Assembly: GCA_963921425.1 (NCBI GenBank)
Contig: OY992833.1
Span: 9,713,738-9,777,737, forward strand
Direction of reading: 5' to 3'
Origin: Dryas octopetala
Taxonomy: Eukaryota > Streptophyta > Magnoliopsida > Rosales > Rosaceae
Length of the DNA stretch: 64,000 nt
Each line of letters opens with the position of its first letter. The first letter of the stretch is position 1. The notes under the pieces were generated by a model. The model saw only the letters and a program-made list of their open reading frames with translations. It had not been told where the DNA came from and ran no database searches. Shown piece by piece: positions 22,397 through 34,175 of the stretch. A program made the translations under genes and the position numbers.

Positions 22397-23959
22397 GGGT
22401 TAATTACATATATATATCTCAACTATACATCACTTATCAACTGGGTATCTCTGGTTTAAAAACTTTCATTCGGGTACCTCAACTTCAATATTTCGTCAAC
22501 TTAGTACCTCCGTTAGTCTGACTGTTAAATGCCTACATGGCGCTGACGTGGCACACGCGGACCCACCACTAAACGTTGACTTGTCTTTAAAAAAGCCACA
22601 TGGACAAAAAATAATAAAAATAATAATAAAAATGATATAAAATAGAAAAAAATTATTGAATTTTGAAAAAAAAGGCAAATAGAAACTCTCATCCCTCCCC
22701 CTCCGTCGCATCGCTAACCCAACCCACCCACCTCCTTCCCCCTCTCCGGCCACTGGCCAGCAACCCCCTCCTCCGCGTCGGCAACCTTCTCCCGGCCGCA
22801 TCTCTCTATCTCTCATTCTCTCTTTCTCTTTGTCACTCTTTTTCCTCTCACTCCAGCTGCTCCGCGAGCTCGGTTTCCTGCCTCGACGACGACGGCTAGC
22901 TGCTCCGCGAGCTCGGCTTCCTTCCCCACCACCACCCCGTCCACCTCACACCAAGCCCCGTCCCCAACCTACCCCAACCTAGTCCCTCCTCAACCTTATA
23001 TCTCTCGTCTCTCTCTCACCTCCAGCTCTCCAGCCACAACAACCAAAACCCAGTAAGCAATTAATCTAATTCAAAACAAAAACCAACAAAAACAAACCAA
23101 AATCGTCAATCATAATCCAAAAATCAAATCTCAAACAACTACTGCTTTATTTTGTCAAAAATCAAATCATAACCTAGTGGCGGGGATGGGTGGAGGAGGA
23201 AGGACTGGGTTGGGTGGGTGGGAGGTGCGATTGGGCGAGGATAGGTGGGTGGGTGGGTGGGTGGGTGGGAGGAGGGAGGGAGGGGACGGGTTGGAGCGGG
23301 GGGAGAAAGGGAGGGAGGGAGGAGCTGGGTGGGTCGGAACGGGGGGGAGGGAGGGGCTGGGTCGGAACGATGGGTAGGAGGGGTGGGTTGGAGTGGGGGG
23401 AGGGAATGAGGGGATAGGTGGGATGAGGTGGGTCGGAGCACGGGGAAGAAGGGAGGGGATGGGTGAGATGGGGTGGGTCGTCGACGCTGGTTTGGTGGTC
23501 GGGTGTTGGGGGGAGGGAGGTGGGTCGCCAGCGCTGGTTTGGTGGTCAAGTGCTGGGGGGGGGGAAGGACTGGGTGAGGTGAGGTGGGGTGGGGTGGCGG
23601 GAGTGGCGGGGATGGGTAGGGGAGGAAGGGGGAGGGAGAGAGGGGACTGGGTAGGGAGGTGAAGTCGGGCAGGGGGCTGGTTTTTTTTTTTTTTTTTTTG
23701 TCTATTTAATATCATTTTAATGGGTTTTTTATTTTTTTATTAATTTTTGTACATGTGGCTATTTCTAAAAGACAAATCAACGTTTAGTGGTGGGTCCGCG
23801 TGTGCCGCGTCAGCGCCACGTAGGCATTTAACGGTCAGACTAACGGAGGTACTAAGTTGACGAAATATTGAAGTTGAGGTACCCGAATGAAAGTTTTTGA
23901 ACCAGAGGTATCCAGTTGATAAGTGATGTATAGTTGAGGTATATATATGTAATTAACCC
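22397..23959. mobile_element. 1.56-kb long-TIR MULE with G-rich core
   Basis: The ends are GGGTTAATTACATATATATA and its near reverse complement; TIRs match over about 230 bases and contain the paired phrases ccaccactaaacgttgact and gtcagactaacgg. Target duplication is degenerate (gttattatt against atttttttt, 6 of 9). TACCTC-like motifs lie at 22415, 22446, 22475 and 22505. The core 22680-23690 is CT-rich then extremely G-rich (GGGTGGG runs). The many proline- and glycine-rich frames are composition effects. Same family as 51412-52737. Confidence 0.88.
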
Positions 23960-24174
23960 ATTTTTTTTTAGAGAGGTGTGCAAATAACAGCACAAAAAAA
24001 AAAAGAGGGCTGCTATTTGCACACCCTTTTTTTCTTTTTGCACACCCCTAATCACTTAATTAGTGATTTTACACATTTGTCCCATTGTAAAAATACCCTA
24101 AAGCCCCTCCTCCAACACACCTCATCTCTCTCCTCCCTCCCCTCCCAACTTGCCTTGTCTCCCCTTTCCGGCTC

Positions 24175-24385
24175 CTTTCTCCTCCCAACTCGCCGACCTC
24201 TTCGCAACACCACCCTCTCAGCGCAACACCATCTTCCCTGCTTGCCGTCCGCAGCACCACCCTCCCAACTTGCCGACCTCCTCGCAGCACCACCTTCCCA
24301 GCTCGCCGACGTCCTCGCAGCACCACCCTCCCCGCAGCAACATCCTCCCAGCTTGTCGACCTCCCCGCAAGCCGCAACACCAACC
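24175..24385. repeat. Degenerate minisatellite, unit about 35 bp
   Basis: Repeats of CTTGCCGACCTCCTCGCAGC followed by ACCACCCTCCCAG, about five partial units. It encodes no credible protein and lies in the left half of the TIR element. Confidence 0.7.
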
Positions 24386-24436
24386 CTCATCTCTCTCTCT
24401 TCTCCCTGCAGCACCAATATTTTTTTTTTAAAGTTA

Positions 24437-24564
24437 CAGGTTCAGCGAACCAGTGCCGAACTCGACTATTTCATTCGGCAAACATCCATCGAATAGAAGA
24501 GGATTGTTCGGCGAGTACCTGTTGAACGAAATAGCCAGGTTCGGCACTGGTCTGCCGAACCTGC
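24437..24564. repeat. Central inverted repeat, arms about 44 bp
   Basis: Left arm CAGGTTCAGCGAACCAGTGC and what follows pairs with the reverse complement starting CAGGTTCGGCAGACCAGTGC, at about 80% identity over 44 bases, separated by about 40 bases. It is GC-rich compared with its T-rich flanks. Confidence 0.8.
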
Positions 24565-25162
24565 AATTATTATTATTTTTTTAAGTTGGTGTTGCGGGGA
24601 GGAGGTGGTGCTGCGAGGAGGAGAGAGAAATACGAGGGTCGGTGCTGCGGGGAGGAGAGAGAGAGAGGGAGGTGGTCGGGTGAGGGAAGGAGAGTGGGAG
24701 GGAGGTGGTCGGTGAGGGAGGGGAAGGGAGGGAGGTTGTCAGGGTGAGGGAGAGGGAGGGGGAGGGGGAGGGGCTGGGATGGCATAGGCTTGCGGGTGGG
24801 TGGCTGGTTTCAACATTTTTTTTTTTTGTTCTTTGTTTTTTTTTTAATTAAAAAATTCACATTTGGGGTAGGGTGTGTAGTGTTTGGATTAGGTGAGAGT
24901 GTAGTGAGAAATTTTGGTGAGATTAATGAAGTTGAGGCATTTTGGTGATGGGAGGGGTGTGTAAAAGAGAAATTTTAAATTTTAAAAGATGGTAGGAGGT
25001 ATGTAAGAAAAAGTGTGTGCAAAAAGAAAAAAAAAAGTGTGCAAATAGCAGTTCTAAAAAAAAATATATATTTTTGTCCTTTTTTTTCTTTTGCTGAAAA
25101 TAAAACCTCACCATAAACCCTGAAATAACCACTCATATTTCTTGAACCTCACATTACTCAAA

Positions 25163-28100
25163 ATGTGCAGACGGTTGAAAACTCTCCTCTTGCACTCAAT
25201 TTCCTCTCTAACATGGTCCTCTCTTAGATCAAACCCTTCTCTCTCCAGAAAGTCATCACAAACCTTCTCTTCTCCCTTCAAATTCTCCGGCGAAAATCTT
25301 AATCTTTGCTGCCAAAGTCTCCACCCCATCTTCCCCAGATTCCTCTGCACTACTTCGCCGTACAATCTCGATGGTCTGGTCGATCCCCACGACTTGTTTA
25401 TGCCGGAGAATTCGGGGCCTGAATCTATATCGGCAGAAGAGTTCGCCTTTTTGAGGGATTCGGTGTTGGATTCCAGTACTGGTCCGAAATTTGAGTCCGA
25501 CAAGTGTTCGAAAGATGCCGTTTTGATTTCGAATGCGATTAGGAAATATAATGGTGCGTTTGGTGACGAGTCCCAGAAATTTCTTAGGCAGTTCAGGGAT
25601 AAACTGAATGAAACTCTGGTGGTCGAGGTGTTGAATCTTATACCAATTCCTGAATTGGGTGTGAAGTTTTTCATGTGGGCAGGTAGACAAATTGGGTATA
25701 GTCATACTGGTCCTGTGTACAATGCATTGCTAGAGTTATTGGAGCGTGGTAATAATGAAAGAGTACCTGAACATTTTCTGCGAGAAATTAAGGGTGATGA
25801 TAGCGCGGTGCTAGGGAAGTTGCTTAATGTATTGATTAGGAAGTGTTGCCGAAATGGGTTGTGGAATGTAGCTTTGGAAGAGCTAGGGAGGCTTAAGGAT
25901 TTTGGGTACAAGCCATCTCAAGTAACTTACAATGCTTTGGTTCAAGTGTTTTTGAAAGCTGATAGGTTGGACACAGCACACTTGGTTCATGGGGAGATGT
26001 TGGATTTGGGGTTTAAGATGGATGAGTATACACTAGGTTGTTTCGTTCATGCCCTTTGTAAAGCTGGGAGGTGGAAGGAAGCGCTCACATTGATTGAGAA
26101 GGAAGAGTTTGAACACGATACTGTTCTTTATACGAAGATGATTTCTGGGTTGTGTGAAGCTTCACTTTTTGAGGAAGCTATGGATTTCTTGAACAGAATG
26201 CGCTGTAATTCTTGCATTCCAAACGTTGTGACCTATAGGATTTTGCTTTGTGGTTGTTTGAGAAAAAGGCAGCTTGGTAGGTGCAAGAGAATTCTTAGTA
26301 TGATGATCACAGAAGGTTGCTATCCGAGCCCTAAGATATTTAATTCTCTTGTTCATGCTTATTGCAGGTCAGGAGATTACGCTTATGCTTATAAGTTGCT
26401 TAAGAAAATGGTAAGATGTGGGTGCCAACCAGGCTATGTGGTTTACAATATCTTGATTGGTAGTATATGTGGAAACGAGAAATTGCCTAGCTCAGATATG
26501 TTAGATTTGGCTGAAAAAGCTTATGGTGAGATGCTTAGTGCAGGGGTTGTATTAAATAAGATTAATGTGAGCAATTTTGCACAGTGTCTTTGTGGTGCCG
26601 GAAAATTTGAAAAAGCCTATAAGGTTATCCATGAAATGATGAGCAAGGGTTTTGTTCCTGACACTAGTACATACTCTAAAGTTATTGGCTTTTTGTGTAA
26701 TGCCTCCAAGGTAGAACAAGCATTTTTGTTGTTTCAAGAAATGAAAACAAATGGTATTGTTCCTGATGTGTATACCTATACAATTTTAATTGATAGTTTT
26801 TCTAAAGCTGGCCTTATTGAACAGGCACGGAGCTGGTTTAATGAAATGGTAGGAAATGGTTGTACCCCAAACGTGGTGACTTATACTGCTCTTATACATG
26901 CATACCTTAAAGCAAGGAAGGTGTCTGATGCAAATCAACTCTTTGAGATGATGTTGACTGAAGGTTGCATTCCTAATGTTGTTACTTATACTGCTTTGAT
27001 TGATGGCCATTGTAAAGCTGGAGAAGTTGAAAAGGCTTGCCTAATTTATGCAAGGATGAGAGGTAATGTGGAAATCCCCGATGTTGATATGTATTTTAGA
27101 ATTGGTGATCAGAGTTTGGAAGAACCTAATGTTTATACTTATGGAGCATTGGTGGATGGTTTATGCAAAGCCCACAAGGTTAAAGAGGCCCGTGACTTGT
27201 TGGATGCTATGTTGGTACAAGGTTGTGAACCTACCCATATTGTGTATGATGCTCTTATAGATGGATTTTGCAAGTCTGGGATGCTAGATGATGCACAAGA
27301 AGTGTTCGCTAAGATGTCAGAGAATGGGTATAGTCCAAATGTGTATACTTACAGCTCTTTGATTGATAGGTTGTTTAAGGATAAAAGACTGGATCTCGTT
27401 TTAAAGGTCTTGTCGAAAATGTTAGAAAACTCTTGTGCACCAAATGTTGTTATCTACACAGAGATGATCGATGGCCTTTGTAAAGTTGGAAAGACAGATG
27501 AAGCCTATAAGCTTATGCTGATGATGGAAGAAAAGGGGTGTTATCCAAATGTGGTGACTTATACTGCAATGATAGATGGCTTTGGGAAGGCAGGTAAAAT
27601 CGACAAATGTCTTGAGCTCTTTAAAGAAATGAGCTCCAAGGGTTGTGCTCCAAATTTTGTCACCTACAGGGTTTTGATAAACCATTGCTGTTCATCTGGC
27701 CTTTTGGATGACGCTCATAAACTTTTGGATGAAATGAAACAAACATATTGGCCAAAGCATATGGCAGGCTACCATAAAGTTATTGAAGGTTACAACCGAG
27801 AGTTCGTAATCTCTCTTGGGCTTTTAGATGAGATGAGTAAGTGTGATTCTGCCCCCATTATTCACATATACAGAGTTTTGGTTGATAATTTTGTAAAGGC
27901 TGGAAGACTGGAAGTGGCCCTGGAGCTTCATGAAGAGATTTCATCATCTTCACCTTTTACATATGTGAACAAGAATATGTATACTTCACTAATTGAGAGC
28001 CTATCACATGCAAATAAGGTTGATAGGGCATTGGAGCTGTTTGCGGACATGATAAGGCAGGGTGGTTTTCCAGAGCTGATTACGATTTTTCATCTTATTA

Positions 28101-29108
28101 AAGGGCTTATTAAAATTAATAGGTGGGATGAAGCTCTTCAACTGTCAGATAGTATATGCCAGATGGTTTGTCTCTTTAACTCCCCTTCTCTTCCATATTC
28201 TAGTATATTATGCTTATTGACTATTTCTTACATCATAATTTCTCTGTTTCTTATTATGTTAATTTATCAAACACCCAATGCTTGTCAAATCCTTTTGTCT
28301 GTTGTGGGAATCTACTTTCTATTCTTTAGGTGTGAATGTGATTGCAGCATATGCCCTAGAAAATGAAGAAACACATTATTCCTAACCTATTCTGCCTTAA
28401 CCTTTATTTCCCTAAGCCCTTCACATCAAAACTGAACCAAACAAACCTTTATCTAGTGCTGAAACTAAAGATCTTGCATGAAAGAACTTTTAAATTCTAC
28501 TTGAAAAAATTTTAATAGATAAAAGTTTTGAACTGTTTCTTTCATAGACTTCTTTTGAGTTAAAAGTTTTAATATTTGTTGTAAAAATATTGAATTTTCT
28601 GTGACATGTTAGTGTTTTGTGTGAGCACATGAACATTTTATATTGAAAGTGCACTTAAATGTCTATGCTTGTCTTTATGTGAATGTAAAATTTTATGAGG
28701 TCATGCATCTTTGCGTACGCAAGGACCTTTAAGTCATTCATTTTTTTTGACATATTAATGACTATTTTTTCTTCTCCCAAATTTTCTATTTAATGACTCA
28801 GATAATATGTTTTATTTATTCTAATTTCATTTTTTGATTTATAACTATGAAACCAAAATTTCAAAGACTATTTTCATTTAGCAGCGTAACCTATCCTTGT
28901 TTTATGCAAACTTCCAAGTATTTGAAGCTGTAACCTGAACAGTAGGTTCTCCTGAAATTTAAGCTGCCTCTTTTTCTCACTGAACATATCTATTTACTTT
29001 TTTTTTTGTTTTTTTTTTCTTCTTCCTTCTTATATTTATTTTTTGTCTCAACTAATTGAGCAGGACATCCATTGGATTCTTCAAGAAGAGACATCTGAGA
29101 GAAAGTAG
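25163..29108 (+). CDS. P-class pentatricopeptide repeat protein, At1g06710-like, mitochondrial
   Basis: Exon 1 is 25163-28165 and exon 2 is 29064-29108 (GT at 28166, AG ending 29063), giving 1015 residues ending DIHWILQEETSERK. If the intron is retained, the frame runs on to 28366. The ATG at 25163 is the first in frame; the extended frame upstream uses only a TTG. Residues 1-45 (MCRRLKTLLLHSISSL..., then SRKSSQ) look like a mitochondrial presequence. From about residue 150 to the end there are roughly 20 tandem 35-residue PPR helix pairs (for example VTYTALIDGHCKAGEVEKAC, VVTYTAMIDGFGKAGKID), with no E or DYW domain, so it is P-class. Such proteins bind organellar RNA sequence-specifically and stabilise or help process it; the target is not known from sequence. 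No break is seen. Confidence 0.92.
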
Positions 29109-31471
29109 TGTGTTTTGTACACAATTATTGTTTGTTACTCCTGTCCAATCTGATGATTCATTGGACCATGAGTGAGGGACGGACATTATATGTATAGTAG
29201 TCTTTGTGCAAGCTTAGGCAACCTGAGGATACTGATGCTTGCTTAATTGAGGGACTTACTCGACAACCTTCACCTTTTGAAGTGGCTATAAATTGCAAGA
29301 AAGCTTGAAGAAATTTGGGTTCCCTGTTATTCAAAGTAGGTAAGTCATCTTTAAATTTCCGAAGCATGGATAGTCCAAAAATTTCAGCATCTGATTGGAA
29401 CCCCCCCACCCCATTATGCCTCAACACATATCAGATACTCTAAATCTGTATCCTGTTGACTTTCTGGAAAATTTGACTTTTTGATATGGAATGGATATGT
29501 GGGGCATACATGATACTACACAAGGGATATGATGAATACAAAAGGGGTTATTTAAAATTATCTTCGAACAAATGGGGGTACAAGGGTAATTTAATCAAGT
29601 TTTCGAATTGTTTTTGAAAAAGGGGGATCTAAGCGGTATTTTAAAGTGCTAAAACTTAATATTTAAACAAAACAAAACATTAATAGGAAAAAGAAGGAAA
29701 AAGAAACAAGTATATATTTGTATAATATATTATTTTATCGTTGTATCCTTGTTGTGTCATATTATGTATCCTATAACCGAATCTGTGCAACATAGGCATC
29801 ATATTCTGCACCAAGGCTTACAGATGATGCTGCTTAATGAGTCTATGCAGGTCACTGTTGCTTGAATGTATTTACTGCTCCAATACCCTTTAAATAGTGA
29901 ATCCTCCCAAGGTCAGGAACTCAGGATACTTATTATTCATATCTCTAGACAGTAGTGTTTAAATATATGTCTGTCTGATTACTAGGTGCAGATAAATTCA
30001 ATATGCTCTTTGCTATTTAATCATGATAAGTATGATATTGTGCAGCTCTATCACATACTGCTGAAGTTGCTCATTGAGGTCAAAGCCGGTTGGTGCTGTG
30101 GAATTGATTTAGTGGGAAATTATCTTTGCTTTTCTCTTGATCATGTCAAGGTAGTGTTGTTTCCAAATTATTTCCTTATGCGGTTTTGTTGATAGTTAGG
30201 ATATGCATCATAGAAAGACATTCACTTTTCTTTTTGGGTTTATTTGTGCATGCGTTTCAGTCTGTATCAAGCTTGAATTGATTTTGCCTATTGACAGACT
30301 TATTGCTTGTGAATTATAAATTGAATTTGATTAGTTAAGAATAAAGATGATCTGATTAGAGCTGCCTTTAATCTTTCCCACAGGATATGATAGGGTGTCA
30401 AAGTTCTTGCTGCAGGCATTCTAGAGATGCTAGGGCTCAAACTTGTTAACCTTCCTCTTAATGATAAGCGTTGCCATAAAAGTATTGTATGAAATTGTGG
30501 GTGGTACCGCAAGCATTTCTTCTTTCTTGATTCACCCTGAGGAAAGTAGTCAATCAACAAACTATATACTGCTGCTTGATTTTATTAGGTAAGTCAGTGT
30601 ATACAGTGAGTTTCTTATAAGGATGCAGTCATTTTAAGAAAAATAAAGACCCACATTGTGCGACCTTCCCACAATGTGGTCAAATAATCTGAGCCATCCA
30701 TTGTAGGTTCCCCTCAACAAAATCAATATCTAAATGTCTTCACATAAATAAGCGAACACAGTGTTTCCAATAAGTGTAGAAATGATCATGATCATTTCTG
30801 ATTTTGAATTTGGTGTTTTTTTTTTTGTAGGAACAATCCTTGAATGGTAACCTAATGGACGGTTAAGAACTTTGGATCACGAGATGACATTTTGGGATGG
30901 TCACACAACCCCTCTTCTTGCCGTAATCCCTCTCCCTTTCTCTGTTTGTTGCAACAACAAAGCTCTTACTCAATATGAAACCAAGAGATTTTAAGGACGA
31001 AGGTATTGTTGAAGCTCTCATTCCCTGTTGAAATCTTTTCTTTTTTTTTGGTTTCAGAATAGCGTCGTCTTGTTTTTCATTATTTGCGTTTCTCTCCTAG
31101 ACATGCACATACTTTCACCTTTTTTTTTTTGGTAACATCATGGCCGACGACCTCCCCTCCTCCCACTCAACATACACCCCCAAGGTTCCGAGGCAGCATA
31201 GCATAGGGTGTGTGGCATGTGGGGGGAGGGGCAGGTGCATACATACTTCGCTTTTTTTCACCATGCAACTCGAGAGAGTGAAAGTGAGAGAGCCAAGATG
31301 TTTGGTTACTTAATTAATTAATTTGTTATTTTTCATGCATGAGTATGACAAACTTTTTTGTTTTTTGTTTTTATGATAGGAAACAATCTTTTATTAATAT
31401 GAACAGAGAAGTGCAATATAGTGGATAAGATATCCACTAAGCTTAAAACTAGAACTTACAGCAGAAACTAA
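29109..31471. other. Intergenic, PPR 3' flank, no gene recognised
   Basis: It contains PPR 3' untranslated sequence at the left. AT-rich with scattered short frames, none with recognisable domains. 30645-30680 holds a short imperfect inverted repeat (CACATTGTG...CACAATGTG). Confidence 0.5.
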
Positions 31472-32140
31472 GGGTCCGTTTGGTATCCTTCTCAAAAAAA
31501 AAAAAAAAAAAATGCAAAAACTGAAATACAATCCAAATATATGAGTTTTATTTTGAGTTTTTGAAAAATCTGATAACCATTTGGTAGTAAATCTGGAATT
31601 GAATTAAACACCATAAAACAGTTACTCTTGCCATTTTCACTCAGGCATTTAATCAAACACCATCTAGACATCTGAACCAAGCATCTCCCTCAATCTTTGA
31701 AGAAAACTTCTGGTAACCCATATCTTAGTGAACAAATAATTAGGCCCTAATTGCTTCAAGCTCTGCATCTCCAACCTTGCTCTGCATCTCAACCTTCAAG
31801 CTCTACATCCCAACCTTCAAGCTCACCAAAATTAAAGATGGAGATCTACTGGGAGACTCCACAAACCCCATATCAGACCATAAATCCAAATCTTGCATCG
31901 ATCTACTGCTGTGAAGCTAATAATGTTGCAGAGAGTTTGTCAATGCAGAGTCGCGTAAGAAAATTTAAAAAAAAAAACTCAAAAAACGATATCATAACAT
32001 TTTTAAAAAAGAGCCCGTTTTTGAATTATTTCCAGATTATAATTTTTTAAAAAGGGTTACCAAACGCATTTTCTGGATATAAAAATGATTCTGTTTCTGA
32101 AAATAAAAAGTTGTTTTTAAACAGGGTACCAAACAGGCCC
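31472..32140. mobile_element. Tourist-like (PIF/Harbinger) non-autonomous element, 669 bp
   Basis: It opens GGGTCCGTTTGGTATCC and closes with the reverse complement of GGGCCTGTTTGGTACCC. TAA flanks both sides (31469-31471 and 32141-32143), the 3-bp duplication expected for PIF/Harbinger. Inner copies of the TIR word (ccatttggtag, gttaccaaacgc) occur 60-110 bases inside each end. No transposase. Confidence 0.85.
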
Positions 32141-32229
32141 TAAGGAAAAAAAAAAGAAAAAAAAGAAAAAACAGGACACTAAGCATAATCAACAGAGAAA
32201 GTACATAAACCACAAAGCAAGACTTTAAA

Positions 32230-32480
32230 ACACTACAGCCTTCCAATCAGACATGATAGCTGAGAAGGAATAATCTCTAAACTTTGTAGAGACAGAAACC
32301 CATGAGGATGCCCAAAACTGGACTCTCTTCCACAACTACTCCACCTCTTCCCCTTAACATCATCAAATTTTCTATTTCTTTCTGACCACACTACCCAATA
32401 AATGCCATCATAGCACACCTTCCCAGCTCCACACCCCTCTGCTTCCCTCCAAAAAACTGGTACATCTCAGACATCATCAT
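32230..32480 (-). pseudogene. LINE (L1-like) ORF2 C-terminal fragment
   Basis: Minus-strand reading gives VCYDGIYWVVWSERNRKFDD, the W..W.ERN.R.F pattern of the zinc-binding RT tail (zf-RVT) of plant L1 elements. In a second frame it continues as FWASSWVSVSTKFRDYSF, SAIMSDWKAVVF and stop, the usual end of these ORFs. A frameshift at about 32320 separates the two. It is 5'-truncated, as LINEs normally are. The adjacent MITE at 31472-32140 sits on its downstream side. Confidence 0.6.
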
Positions 32481-32491
32481 GATCATGAACC

Positions 32492-32664
32492 CTGGGCCAG
32501 TACTGAGTAGGTGTGGGCTGCGCACCAGCATAGGGCTCGTAAAGATAATGAGCCCCAAATTTTTAAAATGTAAGCCCTTCTTCTTTTAATGTAAACCCAA
32601 TTGAAAAAAATAAAAGAAAACAAAAGAATAGACCACTCATTTTAAAATGCATACCAACATCTCT

Positions 32665-32707
<43 letters not shown>

Positions 32708-33462
32708 TTCACAGACTCAGAGTGCACTCATTGTGAAAGCAAGACAAATGACCCATCTTGATCAAGTATATCCCAATTTCTCACCTTCCGTGTCAATGAA
32801 TTTCTGACCCTAAACACTAATTTATGGATTTGGAGTTTAGGGTAAAAAACTCATCGAGTTCTTTACTGTTAATTGGTTTTTTTATTTATTTTTTTAATTC
32901 TGTTACTGTTAGTGTTAAATAGAGAAGTGAAATTTGCCAGAAAAGTTTAACACCAACAGAGGACTCTAATGGCCATGTCATGACTCCAGGGAATATATTT
33001 GGCTTTAAATGACATGTTATTCTGCTGGTTTTTTTTCCCTTCTAGAATCAACTACTCTTTCCTATGTAACTTATTATCTGTTTTATTTTTATTTTTTTAT
33101 ACGTAACTTGAGTTCCAGAGTATGTAATTCGTTTTTCTCAGTGATGTCTTTTTAGGACCAAGTCAATCACTCTGTTCCTCTTTCCAGTATCTTTGATGGC
33201 TTTAGAGTTGAACATTCCTGGCCTTTAGTTATTGCATTACTTTGTCAATGCTATGATCAGGTTATATTGCTTTATCTTCTTTAATTTCACTGTTATATGT
33301 GTCTTGGTTTTACATGTTTCCCCAAAAATACCTATGGATAAAAGAGAAGATTTTTTTTTGGTAACAATAAAAGAGAAGATTTGATATACTTTGTATATAC
33401 ATGTTTTTAAGGGCCTAAGTTATAATTTTTACACAGGCCCTTAGATCTCATGACCGGCCCTG
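32492..33462. mobile_element. Possible non-autonomous TIR element (hAT-like ends)
   Basis: CTGGGCCAGTACTGAG at the left pairs imperfectly with the reverse complement of the right end (CAGGGCCGGTCATGAG). No 8-bp duplication was found. It includes a CT microsatellite at 32661-32704. Weak call. Confidence 0.35.
32661..32704. repeat. (CT)n microsatellite
   Basis: About 20 CT units, broken once by TT. Confidence 0.95.
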
Positions 33463-33534
33463 CTTAGATAGTTTACTTGAGATTGCTTCGACTACAATGA
33501 ATTAAAAGTTTAACTCCTAAATCGTCAGGCCCAA

Positions 33535-33903
33535 TCAAGTAAGGATGTCTTTACTTTAAGAAAAGTAAGAACATCTTCTTTGTGTAACATTCGGCAATGT
33601 AGTTCGATGATCAGACCGTTCATTTTTAAGTTTCCTCCTCAAGCGTTATCCCTGTAAAAAATCAGCCAAATAGGTTATTGTTTGGTCATCTAAACTATGC
33701 AGACAAATACTGTCCGTCGGATGAAATTGAAATGATGCTGGCTATAAACTAGCTAAACAGTTTTCGATTTGGCTGATTTTTTATAAGAGTGATCTTTGAA
33801 TGATGTTCTAAAATATAGATTGTTCCGATAATTAAATTATAGGTCTAGAGAGTATGTTCTTACTTCTCTTAAAGTAAGAACATCCTCACTTGAAAATTTC
33901 CCC
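33535..33903. mobile_element. 369-bp MITE with about 40-bp TIRs
   Basis: TCAAGTAAGGATGTCTTTAC pairs with the complement of the right end; CTTTAAGAAAAGTAAGAACA is matched in the right arm with two changes. The inner arms also pair (aaaaaatcagccaaatag against tcggctgatttttt-type words). It shares internal phrasing with the MITE at 35719. Confidence 0.8.
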
Positions 33904-34175
33904 CTAAATCATATAGTCCCAATACAAATAATTCAGATGAATTCACAAGTAGCTTTAAGTCCTAGTACATATAATTCATTGGCATTATCATGTCTATCTT
34001 TAGGTTCTTTAAACTTTTTTGTAGTTATTTGCCTTTTGGTTTTGTCATACTTTTGGACGAGTCATTGTTTTTTTTTTTTGGTCAAACATGAGTCGGTGTT
34101 AATTGAATCATTTTAATATAATCTTAATAATTTGTATCACTTGCAATGATTTGTAGGTGTGTTAAATTGGTTGTA
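33904..34175. other. Intergenic, no feature recognised
   Basis: AT-rich; ends with a possible splice acceptor (tttgtag) before the FAR1-like fragment. Confidence 0.4.

Larger units (their letters stand above)
18355..23993. mobile_element. TIR element broken open by later insertions
   Basis: The left end is GTGCTGCTAATTTGCACAC at 18355 and the right end is the reverse complement of GTGCTGTTATTTGCACAC, ending at 23993. Both outer flanks are runs of A (nine on the left, eleven on the right), consistent with a 9-bp A-only target duplication. Between them lie an LTR (18655-22023), a long-TIR MULE inside that LTR (20275-21206) and another MULE (22397-23959). The element's own remaining sequence, about 0.7 kb, is CT-rich on the left and GA-rich on the right. 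The same ends recur at 24006-25055. Confidence 0.6.
24006..25055. mobile_element. 1.05-kb TIR element inserted in an A run
   Basis: The left end (GGGCTGCTATTTGCACAC) pairs with the right end (GTGTGCAAATAGCAGTTCT); TTTTTGCACAC recurs just inside each end. It is flanked by A-runs on both sides, so a 9-bp duplication cannot be proved. The interior is a CT-rich left half and GA-rich right half around a central inverted repeat. Same end type as the element at 18355-23993, which it abuts head-to-tail. It ends about 100 bases before the PPR start codon, so the PPR promoter lies in or beyond it. Confidence 0.65.

Noticed and set aside
21880-24496. Many Pro-, Gly- or Ser-rich frames on both strands
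   Set aside because: They arise from G/C-rich arms of foldback elements; frames exist in several phases and no domain is present.
25108-25705. Two minus-strand frames of 150-190 codons
   Set aside because: They are antisense to the PPR coding exon, whose repeats are unmistakable.
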